Counted from the stretch's first letter, positions 1-11,649 are shown. The stretch is DNA of 64,000 bases from Talaromyces rugulosus (GCF_013368755.1 NC_049565.1:4650001-4714000), one strand, 5' to 3'. The notes: a model not told the origin generated them from the letters alone. A program made the numbers and translations.

Positions 1-818
1 TGGCTATATCAAGAAGCAGTCTGTCGTGCTTCGACTTCGTAGGCATCTGGAGCAACTTCAATTCTATCTTCTTTGTTTCTAACTATGATTCAGGTTATCT
101 AAATCTTCGCATGGTAATTCACGGTGTTTTTATGACTGATGCGAAATTAAAGATATCAGACGAAGGCGAATCCCTTCGGAAATGCCAGTATCTCTGTATT
201 CAATCTGCAGAAGATGCAATCGATTTAATATACTCAACTTTTCGCACGGACGACTACTTCCAGGCCTGGTATGTGCTTCCTTCTCTCAACTCCGCTTTAA
301 TAACTGTAGCCAACTCTTTATATCATTCATTTAACCTTTGCCACTCTAATTTTAGGTGGTACAACGCAACATATACCTTGTTTGCTGTTAGCATATTGCT
401 TGCCGTGGTCTTTCGCCAGCTTGCTAGAACCCAGCAGAAACTTGAAAGTATTTTTGCCCACATTGATCGCGCGATTGCGGTTCTTCAAGCGATGGATGAC
501 TGTGTGGTCGCGAGGAATGCGACATCCATTATCCAGCGAACACTTGCTCGTGCTAAGAAAATTCGCCAGCCAGCCCTTGTACCATCGTCATCTCGGGATG
601 GTGACCTCAATGGCGTGCTTCACCCCGCTGTTAATGTGGAGAATCACTCAGAGTCCGAAAATGCTGACACACTCTTGCATCCTCATACGATGGATATTGA
701 TGAGCTAGGCGAGGCTGTGGATGACCTTGATTGGATTAGCACCTATCCTTTTATCGATAGCCAGCAGGCTTCTTTCTGGACAGAATGGGCTCATGAGATA
801 AATACTCTCGGGACATAG
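1..818 (+). CDS. Zn2Cys6-type transcription factor, C-terminal part (5' truncated by window)
   Basis: Only the 3' end lies in the window. I read exons 1-38, 94-268 and 356-818, with introns 39-93 (55 nt) and 269-355 (87 nt), both GT-AG. Joined, they give the pattern typical of the C-terminal half of fungal Zn2Cys6 regulators: a YLNLRMVIH stretch, an 'FQAWWYNATYTLF' membrane-like segment, a MDDCVVARNA helix and an acidic tail. The zinc cluster itself would lie upstream of base 1. The gene sits beside the homogentisate-type cluster and points into it, so it is the natural candidate for its pathway-specific regulator. That role is inferred from position only. An alternative is an unrelated regulator that happens to be adjacent. 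The family assignment is from recall of the conserved middle homology region. Confidence 0.8.
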   Translation, partial: AISRSSLSCFDFVGIWSNFNSIFFVSNYDSGYLNLRMVIHGVFMTDAKLKISDEGESLRKCQYLCIQSAEDAIDLIYSTFRTDDYFQAWYVLPSLNSALITVANSLYHSFNLCHSNFRWYNATYTLFAVSILLAVVFRQLARTQQKLESIFAHIDRAIAVLQAMDDCVVARNATSIIQRTLARAKKIRQPALVPSSSRDGDLNGVLHPAVNVENHSESENADTLLHPHTMDIDELGEAVDDLDWISTYPFIDSQQASFWTEWAHEINTLGT

Positions 819-958
819 TATATATATGTAATTCAATGAAATTATTGACTATAGAGATGTAATCGGATAACCCTAGTAGAATTTTTTTTTGTCTTTCTGA
901 ACTCATTGTCCCGCTGAGTCTCATAGTAGAGTTTGATTTCAAATGTTCTTCCAGTGAT

Positions 959-3097
959 TTATGTCGTAGAATTCCCAGAGGCCAAGGACAGCACGATTGA
1001 GGAAGGATGATCAGGTCCGGTATGTATAACATGTTTACCACGATTTAAATTTCTAGGGACACGATCCAATGCAGGGAACTCTGGAAGCGTCACCTCATGG
1101 CCTTTGATCTCCAACCTAATAGACTCTCCAGCTTCGAAAATAATGCCAGAGGGCCACAGTGGGATATCGAGACAAACAATCTCGCCCGGTGGAATCTTGT
1201 CCTCCTGATTGTGAGGATGCCATGTTACAGCAGGAGCCAACATCGCACTCTGCTCCTTATTCAGAGTAGGGTCAGCTCCCAATTCCCGGTGCGAAGCTCG
1301 AAGCCTACCATTGGGGCCTAAATATTTGAAAATGTTAAGACATGGGACATCTTCAGCCGTTGTCACTCCTGGGAGAGCTTCAAGAGGGATATTCAGCTGC
1401 ATCAGTGGCTGGCCTGATGCATCCAGCTTTCGACAAATAACGTATACATCCAAGTCATCCGTTTCAGTACAGGACATGTACAACTTTACCTGAGAATAGC
1501 CAATCAGTTCGGTATAGCTGCTGAATTTATGGACAAAGTGCGCGCCATCGTCATCCCAGGAGTCTGATACGTAGCTAATTGAAGAAAGCTTCCCGGGAGT
1601 ATCACCTTCGTTCAGAGTCCCAGTTTGACTGTCTAAGAAGAAAGTGCGGTGTGCCACATAGCTTGGTGGATATGCTGGCTCAGGCCTATTCAAAATACAC
1701 TCGCGGTTGAATCCGAGCAAGCTGTGTCGTACTTTAGGTGTCAATTCCCAATCATTAGCCTTCCCATAAAGATACCGATCAAAGAATTTCTGCAGGTCAT
1801 CGTTGGCCCATTTCTGGTACAAGTCATACCATTCCTGGGTGTGATGGATCCGTAACCTATTATTTTAAGTCAGCGGTGTATTTCACGAAACTTGGACTCA
1901 ACGGACCACTTGTCTTTCGATGACGAGAATAAAAAGCCTCTGATCGTGCCCTCTGTGTGTAGCATGGTCGAGAAGCTCGCCACAGCGTAAATCGGGACAT
2001 CGATCTGAGCAAACTTGGCACTTTTGTCTTCCCAGTACTTGTTCCACAGTGGATATTGACGGATCATAGCACCTGAATCTTCCTGTCTATTCTTTCCTAT
2101 ATACGTCGAGGGGACTTAGCAATATGCATAGGCTGCCATGATTTTGAATGTGTCGCACCACAGTAACCACTGCCACGATAGTCCACAAAGGCATCGTTGG
2201 GAATGCCACCTCTGCCAAGTAGTTCCCGATAATAGTCTGCAATACCCTCCCATGGGGCAATTGCTTTCAAATGAGGCGGCCTTTCGGCAGCAATGAACCT
2301 AAAAGGCGTATTAACTCTTATCTATCTAGTTATGTAGAAGATCGGTATCTTTCTTGTACACACCATTGTGCGGCAGCAAGGTATGAGTTGCCGGCAAAAC
2401 CAACAGATCCATTACACCACGGCTTGGAAGCAATGCATTCGATGGCGTCATACCCGTCTCGGCCCTCCTATGTTGCAGTCAGTTGAAAATCTTAATGAAA
2501 CCTGGAATGCTAGTGTTGGCCGACTCACTTGCGTACCGAACATGAACATATCTCCCTCCGAATCAAAGACTCCACGAGAATCAACGTTTACAATAGCATA
2601 ACCTCGAGGGCACCATTCTGCTGGATCCAACGCCTCAAACTTTTCGAGATCACTGGTCCAATCCCTTGGTATGCCTGCCCGCCAGGGAACCCTGTCAAGG
2701 TTCTGGAAACCTGGAGAAAGACTCAGCGTACTATACTGCCTAAATCGTTAAAGAAATAAGCACCATTGCCTTGTTTTCCATACGGACTCCATGCCAATAT
2801 GGCAGGGACAAGTTGATTATCTGAGACCACTGGCCGAAATACATCCGCCCAGATTGTAGTGCCATCTCGGAGAGAAATCCGAATATCTTTCTCAAAGATT
2901 AAGTCTTCCTCCAAAGCGCGTCGTCCTTCTGCTTTCTGCCATCCTTTGGGAAGTACTTCCTTGGATGGACTGAATTGGTGCCAGCGCTTAGTGAAGTCGC
3001 GGTTTGCTTCTTTGAAGAGGATCTCGATGCCATCAATAGTAGTGGCCATGACGTCGGTAGATGAGACCTGTGCGTGCCGGATACCAACGACCGGCAA
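959..3097 (-). CDS. CocE/NonD-type alpha/beta hydrolase (X-Pro dipeptidyl-peptidase S15-like)
   Basis: This is a spliced gene. The N-terminal exon (start at 3097, or the internal ATG at 3049) carries the S15 signature ISLRDGTTIWADVFRP. A 53-nt intron then joins GKQGNG to FQNLDRVPWRAG. The following exons give the RGYAIVNVDSRG strand, the nucleophile elbow GFAGNSYLA with catalytic Ser, and a RIHHTQEWYDLY segment that probably holds the catalytic His. The exon at 959-1822 is the beta-rich PepX C-terminal jelly-roll domain. CocE/NonD enzymes hydrolyse acyl esters and some amides; no signal peptide is seen, so it is probably cytosolic. It is divergent from a TRI12-type exporter across a 340-bp promoter with a strong inverted repeat. 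In this cluster I infer that it releases an aromatic acid from an ester, amide or lactone. The substrate is unknown. Confidence 0.85.
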
Positions 3098-3438
3098 CAG
3101 TTTGGTTAATTTGCTATTGACCTAAATACTAATGCAGAAGATCTTTTACGGGCGACCGGCCACTGATCTTCTGGTTTGGACAAACATTTCAAAGCAAGAA
3201 GCCGCCGGGAGCTTCGTGCCGCCGGGATTTCCGGCGGCAAAATACTTACTCCAGGCGGACCAGCATACCCCAGTTTTCCCCACGGGGTTTTGGTGGAGAA
3301 ACGATAAACTGCCAGGGTCAATAAAAGTCTTGTTATACCCTCTCTTCGCAATTGTTATTAAATACGCGATTATGGGATATCAACCCCCGACTAGTGTGTT
3401 ATCAATTAGCCTAACTGTGCAAGATTGCAACCTGGTTC
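3098..3438. promoter_or_regulatory. Divergent promoter of hydrolase and exporter, with GCCGCCGG elements
   Basis: This 341-bp spacer holds a perfect inverted repeat at 3217-3239: TGCCGCCGG, 5-nt spacer, CCGGCGGCA. A further half copy GCCGCCGGGA lies at 3201-3210. Inverted CCG/CGG triplets are typical targets of Zn2Cys6 dimers. The same octamer recurs in the two other divergent promoters of this cluster (7667-7702 and 11909-11917). Confidence 0.6.
3217..3239. repeat. Perfect 9-bp inverted repeat, 5-nt spacer
   Basis: TGCCGCCGG at 3217-3225 and CCGGCGGCA at 3231-3239 around GATTT. It is a likely dimeric regulator site in the hydrolase/exporter promoter. Confidence 0.75.
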
Positions 3439-5482
3439 ATGTCAATAGTCATGGCTGACCTGCAAAAGCCTTCGGCCCAGCCAGTCCCAGAAATCAATAC
3501 AAAAAGCAACGGCGAGTATATATTCGAAGAAGTGGAACATGCTGCCATGTCCCCTCGAAATGACAACCTCGACGAAGAGGCGGTAGAACCGGAGTTTCAT
3601 GCCCGCACTTGGATTGCTCTGGCAGCCTTTTTCTTGTTGAACTATACTCAGGTTGTGGCTCTACAGGGTCCTTCTGCTGTTGTAAGCACTAATAAGTCGA
3701 TTAAAAACGCTTTACGCTTTTTTTTAGGAGTACCACTATTGACACCATTAGCTTAATTACATTGGAACAGACCTCCACAACACCAAAAGTCAAAGTTGGG
3801 TAGTGGTTGTTCTTTCACTTGTCCAGGGAACCCTGGGACCAATCATTTCCACAGCTTCAGACATATTTCAAGCGCGTAAGCTGCTGCTTGTTTGCTGCTG
3901 TGCCATATCCTTTGTCGGTGCCTGCATTGCCCCCGGCTCCAGCAGTATTTATCGACTTATCGTTGCCAATATCCTTATCGGCGTTGGCTTTGCATCTGTG
4001 CCTTTAGCTTATGCTGTCCCCAGCGAGATTCTTCCTCGGAGATGGCGTCCATGTAAGTTGAGACTTTTTTATATGCTTGTTCGCGATGGAAAACCTGACA
4101 ATCGACTTGTTTAGTGGCGCAAGCAGGGGTCAACATGGCTGCTCTTCTTGCTACTGTTTCTGGCCCTTTGGCGGCTGGTGCTCTGACGAAACGTAACGCT
4201 CATACTGGTTGGCGCTTATTCTTCGTAAGTGCCAGAAATTAAATAATACATTATAGTATACGATACTGACCCAATGCAATATAGTGGTTCCAGGCTGCCC
4301 TGTGGGGCGCCACCACTATTGCGATCTTTGTTGGCTACCATCCACCTAAGCGACATACAGAACTGGACCACCTATCTTTCTGGCGCAAGATAAGCAATAT
4401 CGATCTAATAGGATGCGGGCTTCTAACTGCTGGATTGGCCCTCTTTACCACAGGTACCAGTCTCGGGGGTGGTTTGTATAGTTGGACAAATGCACGCACC
4501 TTGTCAACCATGATAATTGGGATCTTTATGCTTATCGTTTTCGGAGTCTACGAGTGGAAGGGTACAAATACTGGCATCCTAAATCATGATCTATTCCGCG
4601 GGGGGCGTAACAGGGGCCGAACTTTCGCTATTTGTGTTGCATTACTTTTTATGGAAGCTATCATGATCTTCGGCTTCGGGCTTTTCTACCCAATCCTGTA
4701 AGACTCAGAGCTTCATTATGTAGAGTACCACATACTGATGTCAAAAAAGGACACAAATCCTATTCACAACAGATCCATTCCTGGTTGTCGCTCGATCACA
4801 AGCATGCTGGATTCCAGCAATTTTCTCCACTGTTGTCTGGGGATATACCTCTACTCGCTTTCGCACCATTCGAGAGCCTTTGTTCCTTGGATTTATTTTC
4901 TTTACAGGTGGCTTGATTGGACTTTCAACAATTCAACCAGGCCAGCCAGTCAATGCTATCGCCTTTTCCTGTCTCATGGGAATCGGATTTGGAGCACCGC
5001 TGATTCTCGTGGTTACTGGTGTTCAACTGTCCACACCACACAAGTTGATCGCCACGGCCACGGCCTGTACAACCTCATCACGCGCCGTTGCTGGTGCCAT
5101 ATTCTCGGTGATTAATACAGCTGCCTTCAATACTCGCTTGAAGAAATTCTTACCAGAATATGTCGCGAGGGCTGCATCAGCTGCCGGGCTACCTTCCGCC
5201 TCTATTCCAGATTTTATCGAAGCATTGAGCGAAGGTGACACTGAGGCATTAGGTAAAGTTGCAGGAGTTACTCCTACAGCCATTTCCCAAGGAGCGCTTG
5301 CCTTGCAGCAAGCATATGCTGACTCCATTCGGGTCGTCTTCATTATTGCTGCTACTTTCGGCGTGCTTGCCTGTATTGCCTGCTGGTTCTTGGGTGACTT
5401 GAGAGAGACAATGAACTACCATGTCGATGCGCCGATCGAGGTTGCGGATGAAAAAGGTGATAATCATACATGTACTGCGTGA
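3439..5482 (+). CDS. MFS exporter, TRI12 (fungal trichothecene efflux pump) family
   Basis: This is a multi-exon 14-TM transporter. The start is ATG 3439 (or 3451). The first intron joins GPSAV to LNYIGTDLHNT. Later introns fall after EILPRRWRP, after TGWRLFF and after FGLFYPI, and every junction keeps frame. TRI12-family features include the IFQARKLLL loop, APGSSSIYRL, LAYAVPSEILPRRWRP, the FRTIREP loop and GVQLSTPHKLIATATA. The gene appears intact and ends in an acidic cytosolic tail. Family members export toxins, siderophores or other small molecules at the plasma membrane. Divergent pairing with the CocE-like hydrolase suggests it moves the pathway substrate or a toxic intermediate; direction and cargo are not deducible from sequence. 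Confidence 0.88.
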
Positions 5483-6012
5483 CTTTTGTCTCAGTATTAC
5501 GGATGTAATTTTTCTCCCAAATTGTACCCCTCGTTATTAAATATACTGTTTTGGGTAGCGGAGTGGGAAATGTATAATATTCCAAATTTTATGTACAAAT
5601 GTAAAGTCAGACATCACTTGATACTTAGCAAGAACAGTACATTAGTCTAATATTAAAACATATTAAGACCCAGTAAGCTGCGTAAAAAGATGTTACATAT
5701 GTAGTTTCTTCAGTAATATGTTGCATATGAAGACTTCAAATCCATATTGACTATAAATTTATCCGTATGGAGCATATTCTTGAAGGATAGTAAGTCAGTT
5801 TAAATATAGGATACATTACTGTATATTAATTGATGTAAGTTATCTCTTACGCCGTGATCTAATTGCCATAAATCCCACGTACGATGATATCACTGTATTG
5901 CCCAATACGTACTCTTCGATTCTATGTAACATTAAAGGCAGCAACAAAGAACATAATCATCACCAGCCTCAAATATTTCCAGATTAACATCAATTGATAT
6001 GATATGCGGCTC
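5483..6012. other. Convergent intergenic region, AT-rich
   Basis: About 530 bp lie between the 3' ends of the exporter and the homogentisate dioxygenase gene. It is AT-rich and presumably holds both 3' UTRs. I see no ORF, RNA gene or clear repeat. Confidence 0.6.
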
Positions 6013-7445
6013 CTATTTTACCACAGTATCATCATTCCCCGCTCCAATAGGCGGCTGAAAATGGTCTTGTAGCCCCCCCCAGCTTTCCTCGCAATACTTC
6101 GGTTGCAATTTGGAACACGTGGTCAATCCCCAGTCCGTAACCCCAACCATATAACAACTCTCAAACATAAACGCCATGCTGCCCACACCTGCCTTGACAG
6201 GTACGAGCTTTTCGCTGGAGGCTTTGTCAAACGCCGCAGAATCAGGGCCGTGACTGCTCATGCAATTATGCAGGCTGGCCCCGGCTGCCTGAAACCCCGT
6301 TTTACCACCTTCCTTAGCGATATATGAGCCTTGAATCAGGCCCATAAACTCGCTCATGCAATTGCGGTGGTAAGATGGAGGACGAAACGTATCTTCAGCG
6401 ACAAGCCAACGTGGCGGGAAAATGACGAAGTCGGCAATGGCTGTCCCCGGGTGTGCGTTGGATGTTGCAGTGAGGACAGTATTTAATGATGGGTCAGGGT
6501 GGTCATATGAGATGGTCCCGATGGTGTTGAAGCGCCCCAGATCGTACTTATAAGGATAATATCTACCTTCCCAAGCTACAACGTCAAACGGAGTGTGTGT
6601 TTGACTGGCGGAGAACAGTCTGCCGCGAAACTTGTTGTAAACCATCCAAATCGACTTGGTATCATGGGTGTATGCTGCAACAGGTATCTGGAAATCTCGA
6701 GCATTTGCTAAGCAGTTTGATCCTATGGGTCCGAGTTCAGGTAGCTGAAAGTGCCCGTTGTAGATCTCTAGTACGAATCCTCTGATCGGCTGGTTGTCCA
6801 CCAGATCGACACGGTATCTGATACCGCGAGGCAAGACACAGATTTCGTTCGGTCGAATGAGAAGTCGGCCCATCTCCGTCCAGACATCAATCGCGCCTAC
6901 CTGAGGTACAATGAGCATGTCACCATCAGCATTATAAAATGCAGTCTTCTCTTCCATGGAGAGGGTAGCGCCGTAGATGTAATAAGCAACGCCGTTCTTA
7001 AGAGCAGGATCACCTGTGCCGGCAACCATATTTAGGCCGCGGATCCAGTCAACACCCTCGTTGACGTTAAAGGGATCCCATCTGAGCTGATCGGGAATAT
7101 AATTAAACTTTGCTTCCAGGTTATTGTCACTAGGCACCGCCTTGAATGCCGCGTGAGATGCCGATGGGATAATTCGATACACCCATGTCTGTTGATTCTC
7201 CCATCGTGGTGCTGTAAACGCAGTACCTGAGATCTTCTCAGCATAGAGTCCGTACGGACATTTTTGAGGCGAGTTCTGTCCGATAGGTAAGGCTCCTGGA
7301 ATGGCCTCGGTTCTAGCCCAGGAAGATTAGCCTCTTTGGATCAATTATACCCGGTTCCGGGTTGAAAAAGCACATACTCTAGATTGGCAAGAAAACCTGT
7401 CTGGTACGCATATCTCTCCAGTATCTCAAATTTTGTGAGGGGCAT
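6013..7445 (-). CDS. hmgA: Homogentisate 1,2-dioxygenase
   Basis: Two exons, 7378-7445 and 6013-7312, are separated by a 65-nt intron (7313-7377) and give 455 residues, the usual family length. The start at 7445 encodes [18 protein letters not shown], matching the conserved N-terminal AYQTGF segment. Family hallmarks are all present: [23 protein letters not shown] (His-Pro-Asp catalytic region), the iron site [11 protein letters not shown] (His and Glu ligands), [12 protein letters not shown] (second His ligand) and MAFMFES. The enzyme opens the ring of homogentisate to maleylacetoacetate with Fe(II) and O2 in the cytosol. It is divergent from fumarylacetoacetase, the same head-to-head layout known for hmgA/fahA in Aspergillus. 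It may be a second, pathway-dedicated copy, because its neighbours are not the usual tyrosine-pathway genes. Confidence 0.95.
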
Positions 7446-7836
7446 CTTAACTATAATTAAGATCTTGAACAATGCTCCTATGCCGTGATAGAAAGGTCAT
7501 CTGAAGGCATTGCCTGCTCTTTTGCTTTTGTACTTGACACACCATAAGAGCCCCTACACCATCACCTAGACCAATCATTGTGCCAGTCTCAATTATTTCT
7601 AGATACTTACGAGGGAGAAATACATTGACTAGGCCAGCTTGCGGGGGAGGATCACGTCGAAAATTTGCCGCCGGAAAAGCCGCCGGAAAGGCCACCGGAA
7701 AACCCATTGCTATACTCTCGAGACAGCTAGTGGCGTCTCTCTATCCGAAAATCCATAGAATCAATTCTGGGGGAAATACCTCGTTAAGTAGCATGGTTGA
7801 CTGCGTGCCAACACTTAAAGCTCGATATGTGATAGC
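7446..7836. promoter_or_regulatory. Divergent hmgA-like/fahA-like promoter with three 12-bp GCCGCCGGAAAA repeats
   Basis: The shared promoter contains three back-to-back 12-bp copies. They are GCCGCCGGAAAA at 7667-7678, GCCGCCGGAAAG at 7679-7690 and GCCACCGGAAAA at 7691-7702. The octamer matches elements in the two other divergent promoters of the cluster. An ORF across this region (7580-7855) is a by-product of the repeats. Confidence 0.65.
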
Positions 7837-7860
7837 ATGGGTCTTTCAAAGATAGCATCC

Positions 7861-7924
<64 letters not shown>

Positions 7925-9293
7925 TGGGGTCCGATAGCAGCTGGCTGGATATACCCAGGGAGTCACATTTCTCCCTAGCCAATATACCATTTGGAATCAT
8001 CACAGCTTCATCTTCAGCCAACAAGCATGCAGCAATCGCCATCGGAGACCATGTCCTAGATCTTCATGAGTTTGCATGCCGTGGCGGTTTTGCGGAACTC
8101 CAAAGCTTTACCTCTGCTCAAATCGCAACCTTCTCGGAGCCTACATTGAATGATTTTGCTGCACTTGGTGGGGAAGTTCACTCCAAGGTGCGCAAGTATT
8201 TGCGAGATGTATTTACGAAGGAAAGCCCATTCCCCGGTGTTTTGAGAGACAACGTAGAAACTCAGCACGCGAGTCTCTTACGAAGGGATCAAGTCACTCT
8301 ACACTTACCTATGAAGATTGGAGGGTACACGGATTTTTTCGCAGGCAAGAACCATGCGTATAACTGTGGTTGCATATTCAGGGACCCCGCAAAGGCTTTG
8401 CAGCCCAACTATCTCCATCTGCCAGTGGCTTATAATTCACGCGCTTCGTCTGTCGTAGTGTCGGGTACGGATATACGACGGCCTCTCGGACAGACTTTGG
8501 ATGCAGCATCCACCTCCGAGTCTATATTTGGCCCCTGTCGCCGGCTTGACATAGAACTCGAGCTAGGCGCGCTACTGTGCAAGGGCAACAATCTCGGGGA
8601 ACCCATCAATGTAAATGAGGCTGAACAATACATTTTCGGGTTCGTTCTACTGAACGACTGGTCAGCTCGGGACATACAAGCCTGGGAAGCGGTTCCCTTA
8701 GGCCCTTTCAATGCCAAAACCTTTGCAACGACTATCAGCCCTTGGGTTGTGCTGAAAGACGCCCTGGAGCCATTTCATACTAGGGGAATATTAAACGAGA
8801 CTAGTCTGCATCCATATCTCCAGGAGTCACGGAAGGACAATGTCTATAACATCAATCTGGAAGTCGAGTTGAAATGTAAGTTGCACAGGATCTACGTTTC
8901 CTTAAAACTCAATGCTGACAAGAACTTGCTCAAGCAACCGACGGTGATACCGCAATTTTGTCCTGCACGAATGGTCACAATCTCGTGTATTCCTTTGCGC
9001 AGATGATCGCTCACCACACAATAGGAGGCTGTCCTCTAGAAGTCGGTGATTTGATGGGATCAGGAACGATCAGCGGGACTAAGCCCGGAACGCTGGGCTC
9101 ACTGCTTGAGGCCTCCAGTGGGGGTAAACGGAGCTATGATTTATCTCCTACCGTTAGTCGTACGTTCTTAGAAGATGGAGATCGTGTTACCATTCGAGGG
9201 TGGTCTGGTGACGATAATTCGGAACTGGTTGGGTTTGGAGAGTGTTCAGGAAAAATTCTTCCAGCACGCAAGCCGGCATGGTTGAATACCTGA
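7837..9293 (+). CDS. fahA: Fumarylacetoacetate hydrolase (fumarylacetoacetase)
   Basis: Exons end at 8875 and resume at 8935 (59-nt intron). From the ATG at 7924 the protein has 436 residues, close to family length. From the in-frame ATG at 7837 it would be 465 residues and include 21 consecutive Asn, so 7924 is my preferred start. Conserved active-site segments are visible: GGYTDFFAGKNHA (metal Asp, catalytic His), RASSVVVSGTDIRRP, DIELELGAL (two metal Glu), NDWSARDIQAWE (metal Asp, Arg, Gln), LGPFNAKTF (Lys) and LMGSGTISGT. It cleaves fumarylacetoacetate to fumarate and acetoacetate. It is divergent from the homogentisate dioxygenase. No isomerase that would link the two steps is found in the window. 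Confidence 0.93.
7861..7923 (+). repeat. (AAC)21 perfect trinucleotide microsatellite
   Basis: Twenty-one uninterrupted AAC units end directly at the ATG at 7924. They are in frame with an upstream ATG at 7837, so they encode poly-Asn if that start is used and otherwise form an unstructured CAA-type leader. Confidence 0.97.
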
Positions 9294-9911
9294 AGTATGG
9301 ATATTTAAACTAAAGATAATATTTTGTAATTGCAAAGAAACGTTGAATCCTAAGTCATGGAAAATCACAATTTTTCTACCTCGCCAGTGAAACTAGATGG
9401 GCTGAGCCTTGATACATTACCACGAGGCCTACTATTGCACTGATCTGCAATCGCCATAGATACGTCAAGTGATGCAGCCAGGCCTTATCAGAAGATAGGA
9501 ATCTGCACCAACTGGGCCTAAGTGGTTTGGCCGTTGAAATCGACCCGTACGGGGGAAAGTAGAGGCAAATAATACAACCTCGTAATGATTCTCGTAATCA
9601 CATCGGACGTACTTGACTCTTCATCTCCTATATTAGTTAAGAATTGATAAATGTGGACGGAAACAAGCTTGAGTGGAACAAATGTGGAAACATATAAATG
9701 GTAATTTGCTTTATGCTGTGCAAATAATACGCATATGTAGTTCATACTTTGGCTTATAGAGTTACTAGTATCTAGAAGTAAAAAACTCAGGGTTTATTTC
9801 ACAGTTAACAAATCACGTCTTTGGGCTTGAATCTAACGTGCACACGGGCATGTCCGCAACGAATACCTAAAACCATTACTTGCTAAGACCGCTTTCGAGT
9901 CGCTTAACCAG
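9294..9911. other. Convergent intergenic region
   Basis: About 620 bp of AT-rich sequence lie between the fumarylacetoacetase and P450 stop codons. It presumably holds both 3' UTRs. I see no convincing gene, repeat or RNA. Confidence 0.55.
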
Positions 9912-11649
9912 TTATTTTTTGATATGGTTTGTTGCAGCCTCACTTTGCTCCAACAACTTCTCAAGGCAGACCCTATCGCGGACGCGAAAGCCGATCTTGA
10001 AGGCTTTCGGCTCAATGGACAATCCCGACTGGTTGGCATTGCACTCAAGAGGACCTGTCAAGATTGGTCTTTCTGCTGGATCTCTAGCAGGCAACACCTC
10101 AAATGCAATGAGCATGCGTACGAATGTGATATACATTTCCCTGTACGCCAGATGAGAGCCGGTACACATGCGAGAGCCTGCTCCAAAGGCGAAGTGTTGT
10201 GTGCCCGATCCATCAGGGATATCCAGGAACCGCTCTGGGGTGAATTCGTGGGGGAACTTGAAATGGTCAGGATCAAAGTCTGCCGCCCAGGCATTCTAGA
10301 TGGTGCAGATGCTGGTTAATACATCATCAAAAGCTTGGTGGTGTTCAATCACGACCCACCATCAGGAATGTAGTTCCAGCAGGGATCGTCGCACCCTGCC
10401 ACACAACGTCCTTGATGCTGACGCGTGGCAGGGACATCGGAATGACCGTCCAGAAGCGAAGCACCTCTTTGCAAAAGGCTTTCACATATTCACATTGCTC
10501 GTCCTTCAGGCACCTTTCCCAAGCATTTCCGTCAGAATATGTTTTGTGAATATCCTCCAGCAGTTTCGTTTGAAGTAAAGCACCATTTGGTCCTGAAAGA
10601 ATTGCAATACCGAGCAAAATAGTGGCAGGTGTCGTGTCAAGACCTCCTGCTATCATTGTCACGCAAATCGATTTTATTTCCTCTGCAAGACGTGGTCAGT
10701 CGCTGTTCGGAAATAACAAATACAAATGACAGGGTTTCGAACCATGGGTAAGTTTGCATTCCGGATCTTGCAGAATGTTTCCTGTGATGCATGATACATG
10801 AGTTCCTGATGCTATCCTATCCTTGAGTTTCTGCAATAGGGTTTCGAGATAAACATCTCGCCGTTGCCGAAGATCGGATGCTTCGTTCGTTCTCTTGGGA
10901 AAAAGTCTTAGCAGAGGTATAAAGTCTTGCCAATTGTTACTGGTGCTACGGAGAGTGCTGATTCCACGTTCCACAGTTACTATCTCACGCAAGAGCTTGT
11001 TGTTAACGGAACCATCAATGCGAAACCCGTATCCGAGCGTCAAGCTGAGGTTGAGGGCGAGCCGTTGAAACAACGGATAGGGGTCGAGATCTACTTGTGC
11101 TTCACTGTGATCTAGTTGCTGCAGAATCTCTTTAATACTCACATAGGATTCCAGATCGACAAAAGGCATGTAGGAGACAACCGAAGGTCGGTTCAATGCT
11201 GCAGCGGCGGCTTTCCGTCGTCGCTTACAGGACTCATCCCATGGTGAAGTGCCGATGGTAAAGCCTTGCGAAGATGAAAGTACATTATGAAATGTATGTA
11301 GCGTAGGTCGAGATATCAGACTAGATTGGTTGTTGATCCAGAGCTGCTTAATAGACTCGAAGCTATTCGCCACCACGAATCGCTGGGACAAAGTCAATCA
11401 TTATGTTTTTCGACAGAAAGAAGCGCTCACCTTATTTCCCAATCTGATCTGGAAAACAGGTCCATATTGTCTTGCCAACTCAGCCAAACGTCGTGGCTGT
11501 TCAGTCCCAAGCTGAACAAGGTTTCCCACGATCGGAAAGCCAGGAATCGACGGCAAATGTTTGATGAAAGGAACGTCTGTGGTATCGGACATCCACAAGA
11601 CCAGAAGTATGAACCAACCGCAAATAGCCAGCCAACTCGTAAGTGACAT
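9912..11649 (-). CDS. Cytochrome P450, CYP504-like (phenylacetate hydroxylase group)
   Basis: Spliced P450. The ATG at 11649 gives a normal membrane anchor (SWLAICGWFILLVLWM) followed by the Pro-rich hinge LPSIPGFPIVGN. A further ATG at 11817 would add 56 residues and is less likely. Visible motifs are the I-helix AGGLDTT, K-helix ExxR as KEVLRF, PERF region and heme loop FAFGAGSRMCTGSHLA with the Cys ligand. The heme loop, RPSVVSYMP and the TTPATIL context resemble, from recall, the PhacA/PhacB (CYP504) enzymes that hydroxylate phenylacetate or 3-hydroxy-/3,4-dihydroxyphenylacetate. It acts at the ER with a P450 reductase. Beside homogentisate dioxygenase it is the obvious source of a homogentisate-like ring. 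It is divergent from an alpha/beta hydrolase. The exact regiospecificity is not predictable. Confidence 0.88.

Noticed and set aside
2723..2800. A 26-nt intron in the CocE-like gene after the DLG codons
   Set aside because: It is too short for a fungal intron; a 53-nt intron beginning after GKQGNG gives a clean frame.
7580..7855. 91-residue ORF over the hmgA/fahA promoter
   Set aside because: Its repeated AAGKAAGK pattern comes from the 12-bp GCCGCCGGAAAA repeats, and it lies in the shared promoter.
7784..8042. Poly-Cys and poly-Leu ORFs opposite the AAC repeat
   Set aside because: They are simple reading of the (GTT)n strand.
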